DNA from: Haemonchus contortus
Lineage: Eukaryota > Nematoda > Chromadorea > Rhabditida > Trichostrongylidae
Length of the DNA stretch: 64,000 nucleotides
Direction: 5' to 3'
NCBI GenBank assembly: GCA_000469685.2
Contig: LS997567.1
Span: 3,230,163 to 3,294,162, forward strand
Part shown: positions 37,270 through 48,800 of the stretch, piece after piece
How positions within the stretch are numbered: position 1 is the stretch's first letter
Layout: the number at the start of each line of letters is the position of its first letter
Position numbers and translations under genes: made by a program
Notes under the pieces: model-generated
Seen by the model: the letters and a program-made list of their open reading frames with translations, nothing else
Databases searched by the model: none
What the model was told of the DNA's origin: nothing

Positions 37270-39240
37270 TTCAGGATTCCCAAATTGCAGTCATCAGTTA
37301 TGACATCATCCAAATCAAGTGGAACATGTAGATGTCAAAAAAGTCTGTTTCCAAAGAAATTAAAGGTTGTTTAAACAATGCTAACAATGGCCAATGTTTT
37401 TTCAGCAAATCCCAGCTCGTCGCTTTGCAGCAACAATTATTTTTTTATCATAATAAAGTTCGAATTTGGAGTTGGTTTTTTTGCAAAATCCCAGCTCGCC
37501 GCTCTGCAGCAACAATCCTATTTATTTTATTTTATTATAATTTAGTCCGAATTTGGAGTTGTTCACTCTTCATAAATTCAACTCTCATAAATCATAAATT
37601 CATGGGTTCAAATATTCTTCCTAGAACTTTAACTAATTGCAAGAGAAGGGTTCATAAGCACGGTAAAGGTATTAATCAACTAATTTATTACATTTATTTA
37701 TTCATTTGAACAGAGACGGGCAAAAATTCGTTTTCAGAATAAAGTGGATAACGTTGAAGGGACAAACGAGTGGAAGTAATGTATACCTGCAAGTAATAAC
37801 GAATGGCTTAGGGTCAAATAGATGTGAGGATCCTGATCTCAAAATGTGTAGACCGACAATGCAGCCTGGGCCGATACGAGCCAGGGCACCTTCTCAGGGG
37901 GTCATGGGAGTTTGGGGAAACCTTGAGGAAAGACACCAAACCAGACAGAGCTATTCGAGAAGGAAATCGAAGTCGTCAAAAAGAAGAAACCCAGGACATC
38001 GATGATGATCTGTAGGATCACTGGAGAAAACCCTTACTCTTGACCAAGAATGAACTGGTGACCAAATAGAGAGGGTTAAGGATTACCAAAAGTCCCATAC
38101 CAAGAACTCACAACAAAATCGCATATTTAGCTCACTTTTGAAATATGAAGAGTTTCGGGAGGGAAAAACAGAAAGAAAGATTGAAAAAGAAGAAAGCTGG
38201 GGAAAATAGTCAAGAGCCGATTGAACGCAGTGATGCGCCATGCTCACGACTATCAGTCGTGGATACAATGAGTAGAATTTTTGTTTATCTCGTACAAAGC
38301 AAGAGCTACTAGGAAGATGATATTTGTCCCTCGTAGGCAGAACAGTTCGGAACAGGATATCTCGCAAAGATGATAGCAGTTTTTGGTCAGATCAAGAGAG
38401 CATGAGATGAAAAGCAAATCGAAGTTCGAGACCAAAAGCCGTCTTCGCTTTTTAGAAGAGCTCATAAACCTATTTGCTTCCGAATATTGAAAAAAAGGAA
38501 TCAGCGCTGCCAAAAAGCACTTCAAGAGGTTGTCAGAAATCAGATGAACCAAGAACTGCTTTCGAATATGCGCTGAGATAGCGAAAATCAGTACCAAGTG
38601 AAAGCTACGGCTCATGACAACAACTGCAGAATAGAAAGAGAAAGCCACTCAACAATTGTAGTACAACGGTAAACTCCAAAAACTAGTCGGCGTTGAATGT
38701 TCCTTCAGAGAATAAGTTCACATGTGGTTGCCCAGCATGACCTGGTGAACAGAACATTCATCCAATTCTTAATAGTCGCGGCAAAATTCGTGGTGGTTCA
38801 AAGGGCTGACGCCTAACATTGGGGCACAAATTTGAATTAGGGTAGATATGCAATCAGGTGGCCCTACTTATCCAATCTACTTGGAACCTGTGCCCCAATG
38901 AATCGTCTGAGCCACTACGAATTTCACGCAAGGTTTGCTGCGTCCAAACAGAATTGGGTGAACGTACCCATACCCGAATGACCTGGTAACTACTCTGTAA
39001 CAACAAACAGTTCTTAATGAACGGCGGTTAACATATTTTCGAGCAGGATCGCCAGCCCTGCTCCTTTTGATGATTCCATCATCTTTCTTCTTATGACAGC
39101 CAGTTTAACCATTAAATTTACATTGCAGGCGACGCTGGGTAGCTCCACCTAGGGGCCTGCTGCGGAGCCTGACACATGGTTAGTGATAAGCACTGATACG
39201 AGAGGATAGAGAGGGAAGGTAAGAGATAAAAGCAAGAAAA
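37270..39240 (+). pseudogene. Decayed block E, copy 2 (former coding element?)
   Basis: Relative of 30110-31660. A 99-codon plus-strand frame (37706-38005) includes SNRCEDPDLKMCRPTMQPGP and a basic SYSRRKSKSSKRRNPGHR tail, but the matching part of copy 1 is interrupted. Function unknown. Confidence 0.5.
38788..38924. repeat. Imperfect palindromic element (MITE-like)
   Basis: Left 'aaattcgtggtggttcaaag ... cattggggcaca' pairs with right 'tgtgccccaatgaatcgtct ... ccactacgaattt'. Arms are about 50-60 bp with mismatches and small gaps. No target duplication is clear. Confidence 0.6.
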
Positions 39241-42200
39241 ACGTTGAGGGATATTAAAGCCAAAGGAAACCAATAATCCAACTCTCGAGAAAGCAAATGA
39301 AAATCCCGAAAATCAAATTAATACTTGTAATTACCTTAATCTATTACAGTGGTACCATTCATAAGTTGTGTACAACCTAAAAGCCATTGAAGTCAACTTG
39401 TAAGCGACTGGGTATTGAAGTAGGACTTCAGAATTATAAAGTCGCTTCTCTCGAAAAAGCGAGGCTCAATGAAACGTAATAGATAAAAGATGACGGTAAA
39501 TACCGCTTCGTATCTTGAATAAGCCTAACCCGTCCCATACATACAAAACTGTTACTGTTTTAGAGCGGGTAAATTTAGTACGAAGCTGATGCTAGTAAAA
39601 CATTGTACCAGGTAATTAGCTCATGCCAGGCACCTTGGGCTATACAGACAATCAATCCTGCTTACCTTCCGTACAGCGTCCACCAAAACCTGTACCTCTT
39701 ATTCTTATGAAGTTTTGAAGACATTCACCGCCTTTTCATATAAAATTGCAAATAAAAGATTTGGGGAAATGTGGAAAGCAAAAAAAATACTGCTGAATTA
39801 CAGTAAATTTAGGTGCATTTGAAGGAGAACACTGTTTAAAGGGAGTAGATTATACAATGATCACAATTACAGCGGTAATTAATCGATATCAAAAATCGTA
39901 GCGCGAGAATAGTGGCAAAAGCACGGTGTGCAAGTAACGAGTTGTTTACTCTAGAAAGTAAACATTGGCTACAACCATTTTTCCGTGACAAGCAATCGAA
40001 TCGTCTCAAATATTCAATTTTCAGTCGGGGTCGAGGGGAGGTAATGGCTTTCAACGAGAGAAAAAAGTAGGTGATAAACCGTACCAAGAAGATAATAAGC
40101 ATTCAGATACTTAATGGTAACAGGTAATAAATATTTGCTTAGATGGTACTCAACTGAATAAATTTCGACGGCTATAGGAAGTGAAATAGCCGAAGATCAA
40201 TAAATACGACACGTCAAAGGCTAGTATAGCCGACATCATTGATTCAACATAGGCAAAGGCTTAGCCGAAACTTTGAAGGGCCTGTACCTCAAGTAAACAC
40301 GAAATTGACTGGAGTTTCAGTCAAAAAATTTCTTAGAAGTATAAAAGTAATAATTATGAACTTGAAGCCGTAATTTCACAAAAGAAACTTCCCATCATTT
40401 CAAGTAAAATGAAGTTGAAAATCGGTACGCGGCGCATTCTGACCTTTTTCCACGAGTCATGGAGTCTACAAGTGAACGGATCCAATCTCATGCATTATTC
40501 GGACAGTTATAAAATGAAAATGGTCACTTTCCTGTCATCACTTCATCGACAGGATGAACTGTACGATAGGAGACTTACTATGTAGTCACTGCCTATTCTA
40601 ACACTGCCTACGCAAACTAAGATTATCACCACTCCCACCTCCACTTTCCCGTGCATTCTCGGAATTGTACCTGATAACTCCCCCCAATTCGCTGAATTCA
40701 TTTCTAAATCCAGCTATACAATTAAGCACGCTGAGCAAAGACCAGGACAGCTACGGGCTCAATGATCAGACTTCTTCGTGAACATTGCCTCTCATGACAT
40801 CAACAGAGAAAATATTTTCCGTGTTCTTCGAGTAAAAAGGCTCACCGGGAGCCATTTTATTTTGCGAAAGGTATGAGTTGAACCTCCACTGAAAGATGAG
40901 ATCGATGAAGTGGTTTATCAACTGATCAAAGGTTAGAAAGGTGAGAGAGATCAGTGCTTCAGTCGTGCTCTATCAAAGCGGAAGAATTACGCCGACATGA
41001 ATGAGTGGTAGTGAGAAATAGGTCGTTATGCTTTGGGCAGTCTCTATGAGGTGAAGCGATAGCATGATATCTCGTACTTCTTAGCCCTGTTTGAAAAAGG
41101 GCGGTCTAAAGGTCAAAAGCGTAAGAGCAATCGATAGAGGTTATCCAACACCCTTAAACGTGTAATAGCTTCGTCCCCGGTAACTTCCTCCAGATATTAC
41201 TCGAACTATTATCTTGTACAATTCCATTAATTCACTCTCTCAAGTACGACCTTTCCTCTATCAATGAATAACGGACCCTCACAGAACACAGTATGTGATG
41301 TCAGTCTACTAAATTGTAAAAGAAAACGTCCCCTACACCATATATCCCCATGTACACATGAGTACAACATGAGAGAAATGAGCCAAAGCCTTGACGGCGT
41401 AAAATTGTTAAATCACATCACTCACACGAGCGGGTGCTCGTGATTGGATAATTATCTACGAGCACCAATCACAGGTAAACCGCGCGATAGCACTTACTTA
41501 AAATCGATGAAAGAAGTGATCACAATCGATCAATTCAGTATTCGAGAACATTCTGATTAACCGGTATACGTAGCGCAACTTCTGCACTATGAAACTTCTA
41601 AAACACAACTATCAAATAAATTTTATTAGATTTTTAGCAAATTTATATAATCTAGCAATATAACCAAGCATACGACACTAGATGATTGATGAGAAATTCA
41701 TGACACATGAATTGCTCACCTTATTCAAAGCACAACATTGCGTAGCAACGTGTTATATTCACACGGTGAACGCCCTTGATTCCAATACAAAACTATTACT
41801 CACAAAGTAAACTATTACATTCTGCACGATATCAAACCGCATTTCAATAATATCCGCCCGTTGTCGACCATTCCAAAACGACTGCGTCAGGATTACTATA
41901 AACGCTACGTAGTCCAATGACAATACGCCTTGGTAATCGATAACCGGACCGATAGAGCCTTGAGAATGGAGAAGAAACAAGTTAATATGTATAGAGATTC
42001 TGAGAGATAAGTAGCTAATAAAGGGTTACTGTGTCCTATGGCGATTCTCTGACTATGAATTACTAGCAGTGATAGTTTAAAATATATATGAAACATATGA
42101 AAATTCGCACATTTCGACATTTTGACACTACTTGGACTGAGCATAAGGAATGGAACTTAAGCAGAAAACAATTACGACATGTTACAAACCCCGTAGTTAT

Positions 42201-42649
42201 TGAGAATGTAAACTTCAGAGTGTATGTGTCAGAGACGTAGAGAGATGGACAGACAGAAAATCTTAGAGAGACAAAGATAGATAGAGAGAGGGAAAAACAT
42301 GGAGATAGAAACTAGTATTACATAAACTTACAGATAATAAATAATGTTATGTACAAAAACAAAAAAATATATCTCATGTGAGGCATTGTAATTCCACATA
42401 GGCATTCAATGTAAAAGTGTGTGAGTATAAACGTACATGACACCAGATTGAACAATCAAAACCAACCAAATAGTCGTCACAAGTGAGGATTGCGTGAGGA
42501 AGTAGATCCCACAGTACTATGTTAACAGTTTGAAAGAAAAATTTTTTGGTGAAAAGAAAAAACGAAACGAGAACAAAACAAAATCTACTACTCAAAGATC
42601 ATACGATATCCACTTTTTGTACAATGGTTCACAGCTGTCGGCTCTAGCT
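39241..42649. other. AT-rich intergenic stretch downstream of the receptor gene
   Basis: Mostly unique sequence without block A-F landmarks, apart from the RTE relic at 40738-40870. The receptor 3' UTR must lie in its right part. An AATAAA on the minus strand near 41630 is one candidate poly(A) signal, though distant. No supported gene. Confidence 0.5.
40738..40870 (+). pseudogene. Decayed RTE-like retrotransposon fragment
   Basis: 'agacttcttcgtgaacattg' and its surroundings match the [12 protein letters not shown] region of the RTE tail at 11508-12107, with stops and frameshifts. An older relic than that copy. Confidence 0.5.
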
Positions 42650-42818
42650 CTATTCAAGAAATTCATGCAGAAGACGTTCAACATCTGTCGAGTCAAGTTC
42701 ATGTGACATTGTGATGGCATGACTGGCTACTTCTCCGACCGCATTCAACCGCTCCAACAGATGACGATAGTCGGCCGTCGACCGTACACTATCGTTACCT
42801 CCTAACGAATATAGCAGT
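42650..42818 (-). CDS. Nuclear receptor last exon: helix 10 and AF-2 helix, stop codon
   Basis: TAG stop at 42650-42652. It reads [20 protein letters not shown], then [20 protein letters not shown], ending [17 protein letters not shown] matches the AF-2 pattern (hydrophobic-hydrophobic-x-E-hydrophobic-hydrophobic) that recruits coactivators. The strong acceptor is GATTTCAG, with the exon starting at 42818. A weaker acceptor TTCGTTAG would start it at 42801 and is the one compatible with the putative helix-9 exon. Confidence 0.88.
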
Positions 42819-45800
42819 CTGAAATCAATACTATCAGATTCGGAATGCACCGTGTATTCATAGAAGTTCCGATGGCCATATAAAGACATTATTGATCAAT
42901 ACAAAGATCTACAGCGGGAGACGGGCAGTAGGAACGGTTTTGGGCAATCGATCCGCCGCACGCGGCTGTCGCGGACCGTATGCCTCCATAAAACAGTTCC
43001 AGCGTTCTTTATACAGCTCAGACGCTATGCGATCATTACTTTTGGCATAATTCTACTGTTGGTTCTTTTGTTGCTGAATTTCTTACTTGCTGCTGCATTC
43101 TGCTACATTCCTTCGCCGCGGCGTCTCTCACCGCGACGCGACAATTTCGTTCCTACTGCCCCACACCCATCTACAGCCAATGTACATTGTAATGTTACCA
43201 CCCACCCAGACAAATCTGGCTCCAATTAAGCAGACCCGTGGGGATGAAAAGCCGGAGAGGACCTCAAAGCTGCTTTTCAGTATCCACATCTGATAATTAC
43301 ACAATTCTTGAATTATCACCGGACATGACGTCAAAGGAAGTTAGCAAGAAAAAAGGGAAGGGGGAGGGGGGGGGGGGGGGGTAGGAAGGGTAGAGGGAAG
43401 GGTCAGTTGGACCCTACACCATCCCACAACCAAACAACCATTACACTATATCTTCTACTGCTCTAACTCGAAAAATATTTCACCACTCCCAACACCCTAC
43501 TTGCTTGTCAACACTACAACATGGTTAAACTAGTAACCTATCAACTTCTCTGAAACAACAACTCCTTCCCAGGAATAATCAACAGAAATCCTTTCTCACT
43601 CCCCAGCCCTTCCTCACTGCCCAGAGAGCTTCAGGGACAAGGCGAAACCCACTCGGAGGACTTTGTCAGAACCTGGCCCAAGATTTCAGCCTACAGCGCA
43701 TGATCTGTAGCTATACCAGTAAACTTTCAAGACGACACTTCTACTCCACACACACATCTAACAATAAATAGGCTGCGGCTAGCGCTAACGCAGTTATCCC
43801 GCAAATTTTTATGATTTCTAGCTTCTCGCTTCCGCCAGACGCAGACAGCTACGTGATTCATGAAAGGGGGCATAGTCATGCAACTTTTAGTTTTGTTCAC
43901 TGCATTTCTCACCGAGCTCAAAATAAGCACTATCAAAAGGACAACTCTACAATCCCTCAGAGAATACAAGTTCAACAGGTCAAAATTCACAAAATCATTA
44001 CTGGTACCAACTGTTCACTAACGAGAGCTACTAGAAAAGCTACTCATTCGTGTACTTGAGTTCTAATTGATCTATGGATTGATACCAGACGGTCTAGGAG
44101 GATAAAAGCACTGACTTATACAGCGGCTGGGCACCGCAAGTCATTGTGTGGACCACATACGCATTCAATACGCCGCTATGGGAGCCGAATGCGGGGCGCG
44201 TCCCTCAGACGGGATCGATCAACGCCCAAAGACTTTCTCATTTATTTCTTTTGATTAATCTTACCTTTGAAGCAGTGAGCTATAGAATGAGAACTGTCTG
44301 GAAACACCATCTCGGTCTTGAAGACCAATCGTTTCCGCGTCAAACACGACCATCAATCCAAGTATCAACATGACATTCTCATTACTTCGCAATTCTTCTT
44401 TGAATGATAAATAGAACCTGAAATTAGCTGCAGAGATAAAGTTTTATTACCAGAAATAAATGAAGTGAGATTCGATACCGTATCTCAGGTTTTTAGCACT
44501 TGGAAATAAACCTACCTTATGCAGTGAGGTAAAACATCTGATAACCGCACATCTAGTGACTGTCCAAGGATTTTCGGATCATTTGGATCGTAAGAAATTG
44601 CATTGTGTATGATCATATATGGTATGCAGGATTCTGGAAACAGATTTTCAAATCACAATGACGTTTTGTCACTCCAGCTGACTCCACAGAAACAGCGAGC
44701 AGACTCTGTCCTAGTGTTCACCTACTCGCTGCTGAGTAAAGAATGACTGATGCTTTGATAATCAATTGGTTTTGCTTCTGCAAAATAATACGCCCTTAGT
44801 ATTGCACCAAGGCAATTACTGACGAAGAGACCGCTATCTTGAACTACTTAACCCTTTGACGACAATGGCACCCACCGGTGGGTGTCACTATGACTGGCGC
44901 ATAGGATATTGGCATACAATTTTGGGTGCCACCATACTTTCTTGTTTCTTACCAATTGCTAAATTCAGTAAGCCAACGAAAGAAAGTTCTCCTAGAACAG
45001 CACCACCCACCGGTGGGTGCAGTCGCGCGCGAAAGGAGGGAGCGTGGTCGTATGGGCGCGTCACGTCAAAATCTGCGTTGTCGTCAAAGGGTTAAGCATT
45101 TATTAGATTGCGCGGATATATCTGCCAAAAATTTCACAACAGCCCTGATTCCTCGCGGTATTTTCTTGAAGATTCCATTGAGAAGATATGTAAGAGGACA
45201 CCACCCACTTATATGCACATAACGTATTGAGAGAAATCATATTATCGCAATCTGTTGGCCAGATCAAGGTTCATTTTCGACCCTTCTGTTTAATGGCGTG
45301 AAGCGAAGGGGATCGACACAAGTTTCAATAGGTTTGAGCATCGCAGAGACCGGATTTGGAAACGTAAGAAAGCACGTGTTGTATATGGGAAGACGTTCAA
45401 TCATTACATGGTTAAATATGAGAGGAAGAGGTAGCCGCGGATGTGGGGCAGTGGGAACGAAATCGTCGGTCGCAGCCGCAGCGACGCTACGCGCGAAGGA
45501 TTAAGCAGAATGCAGCAGCAAGTAAGAAATACAGGAATAAAAGAACTATCAGTAGAATCATGCCTAAAGTAATAACTGCATAGCGATTGAGCTGCATGAA
45601 AAACGCTAGAACTGTTATAGCGGGGCAATGGTTCGCGACAGCCGCGTGCGGCGGATCGATTGCACAAAACCGTTCCTAATGCCCGTCTCCCGGTAGCCGC
45701 GTACGCTATGCGTATATGCGTGGGTAGTATCTTCACGCAAAACAACATTGAAGCTTCCAGAAACCTCTTGAGAAATCTGCACAATTGCGAAATTTTAGGC

Positions 45801-48800
45801 AGACACTCCGTACACCTAATGAAAATCTTATCATAGCGCGAAATACTGTGATAGGCTCGATGTGAAGGCTCAAGAACTGTCAACAAGCTGGCTGGACAAA
45901 TTAGCTGAAGGAAAATTTCTCACATAAAACAAAATGAATAATAAAAAAATTATGCAGACAAGAAAAGGAGTTTTGGCACAGAAAAATTGGAAGCCAGCCC
46001 TCCCAACTGCATCACCATGGAATTCTACCATAAAATTTTCGCTACTCATAAACATACCCACTATTTTCGTACTGTAGACATGCACCATAAGCTAAGGCAA
46101 TGCTACGGTGCAAAGGAGAGATGAGCTGTTGCAGCTCATTCATAACAGTAAATAGAGAGCCAGTTAAGGTAAAAACTATTGAAACTCACTTCTTATTAAG
46201 ATACATCGATCATAGATCGAGAATAGACTAAAACAAGGCAGCCTTTTTAACATTCGAACGAACCGCCGCACACAACCATCAGTGAAGTTTATTTGCTGGA
46301 GTCCCAAGTCATCATGACGAGACCTAGAAGAAATGAATTCAGAAGACGGCAAAAATCGGCAGTAAAGCAAGTTGAAGCACCGATAAAAGCCATTCATAAC
46401 ATGAATGCCGACAAAGCGTTTAAGTCATGTTTCTAAGGGGATCACTGCACTTTGACAACCACTGCCATTATATTAAGCCGAACGCCAAGAAAAGAGCAAT
46501 GCATGGCAAAATGATAAAGTAGTATTCGAAAAGCATACCGATCTGCTGTGTCTGAACTAGTTTTGTAAGCGAGGTTTGCCGTAAGGACTTCATTAATTGT
46601 GACGTGATCAGCTGGGGATAATCCATTTAAATTAGTCGACGCTGAAATTTCATGACATACACCCTGCTCATATAGAAATCAAGCACAAATAGAACAATAT
46701 AACTAATTAGTACTCCAAAAGGCTAAACTGATGTTTCGCAAGGTTTACGAGTGATGAGCAAAACTTTGACCTCGGATGGGGTTCGAACCCGCGTACTTTC
46801 CGAGCATCGCGCTTTTTATGTGTAAGGGATAAAAGCACGGAGCCCGGGAGCTGAAGCACATGTTTGATTCCTGTCCGAGGTGGAATTTCAGCGCATAACT
46901 CACTAATCTTGAGAAACATTCGCATTGCTGCTGCAGCAAAATAACAACAATTTACTAAGAACACTAAGTCAATGCAAATTTAATGGTTAGAGATATGGGG
47001 GTGGGGGGGGGGGGTTCAATCCAAGGAAAAAATATCTAAATCAGTAGTGGCGTCCGACGTAGCCGTTAGCAGAAACATTGCCACAACCCTCACAGCTTCA
47101 AAATGAGCAAAAAATAAAGCAAATGTATAAGTAACGGAGCAAAGTTGACGAAAACAACTGTAAAAGTACTATTAAACATTCATGTAGGAGCATATAGTAG
47201 CTACAAACTACATTTAAAAAGCTGCCAAAGTTATAAGTAATAGAGGGAAAACAGGCAGCAATGTGATACCAACAGAAAACATTTACATAAAATCAAGGTG
47301 CACCCGCTCATTCAAAAAAGGCGTCTTGAAAGACAAAGAGGCAATAACTCGAAAATAAAAACTGGACACATACCAGGGACTGAATTGATTCTGGTGTCCA
47401 CCATACCTGAGTTCATGTAAAACGAGTCTCGTCGACCACTAGGCCTCTCATCCTTAAAACAACTAGTGATTAACGAATGTATCAAGTGTAGACTTTAAAA
47501 CTAACCACTACTGCACTAGGATCAACGGTAGGAGCACACGCGTTTAGCCATTGAACGCTTGACTCCTCTGATGGCAGTAATCCATTCATCTGAAAAGCCA
47601 ACCTTCTAATTTACAGGGAATCACTTGACCACAAAAAGACCAGCATAACGATGGAAACATCAGCAAAAAAGGAGCCCATGAACTAGAGGGTAGCTAGCAA
47701 GCGAAAAAGATCAGTCGTGATTTCCAGGAACTACCGTCAACTCGTCATCGGGCATTAACCGGTTAAAAATAAGCTCAAAATAAGTGAATGCACACTCAAT
47801 ATAAGTGCCCTGAGAGTCTGAAGTCAGCTAGTGAGCATACATGCATCAAATAGGAGGGAAGCCTTTTTCTATGGTGAGATCCCTAGCGGGCTTCCAACGT
47901 ATTTCGAGGCCCCTTTCAGCGTCAACATCTCACACAGCAACATTAAAACGCAAAAAGGGCAAGTGGTTTTTAGACGTCACTGGAGCCGCAGCCGGACATT
48001 TGAGTCTTTCTTTTGAAATAAGAAAAAAACTCAACGTGAAAAAAACCTATACAAAGCCATTATTGCAGAAAACTTACGTGAAAATCTTCAGTACTCTCCA
48101 ATTTCGCTTCCTCTCTAGACGTCTCTGTATTGGTAGTGTTATTTCCTGCAGCTAAGAGATCCTTTGTTACCTGGAAAATTCTGCGCGTTAGAACACCCTG
48201 CAGTTTTTCCGAAAATCAAGGACACAAGTCTTCAAGTGACCAAACTATTAAAGGGGCAAAACACCGCGATGTCTACAGTTCTTTTCAGCTCCACACAACG
48301 ATAAGCTCCTAGAAGGAAGGAACGGGAATGTGCCATCCAATTAATAAAACCAGGGCTAGGCGTGATGGCAATAACTTGCCCATGGCCTTGGTTCTCTTAC
48401 CTCCCCTCCTTCTACCCTTACCTTTACTGCATCATATAATTGAGGTTAGGGATAAGAGTAGTGCGGAAAGAAAGCAACTTAGCCCAACAACTCCCCTCCT
48501 TCGAGAAATAGCACTACTGCGAAAATGCGAGGGGAGCGTTGCACTGCGTTCCAAGGGAAGAAGTACTTCTCATCTTGAAATCTAGGATATCAATGGCAAT
48601 CTAACCTAGAGCTAACTTTTCATTCTACTGAATACTCTGTATCAAATTGGTTTGCATGGGATCAGAATAAATCAGACTGTAATAAAAGGTAAAGTGATAG
48701 ACAATTTATGAACGAAAGAGGATGAATAGAAATCACTTTTTCCACGCCCAACAACTAAATTAGTATACTAGCACATCCATTGATAGGTAAACCTTGCATT

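Noticed and set aside
43355..43382. Poly-G tract (and similar homopolymers near 2911, 3817, 28266, 46997, 51565)
   Set aside because: Simple homopolymer runs, probably slippage-prone; no G-quadruplex function can be argued from sequence alone.
45404..45886. 160-codon minus-strand frame inside the receptor gene
   Set aside because: It overlaps the degenerate inverted repeat, has no splice phase fit, and its peptide does not resemble a ligand-binding domain.
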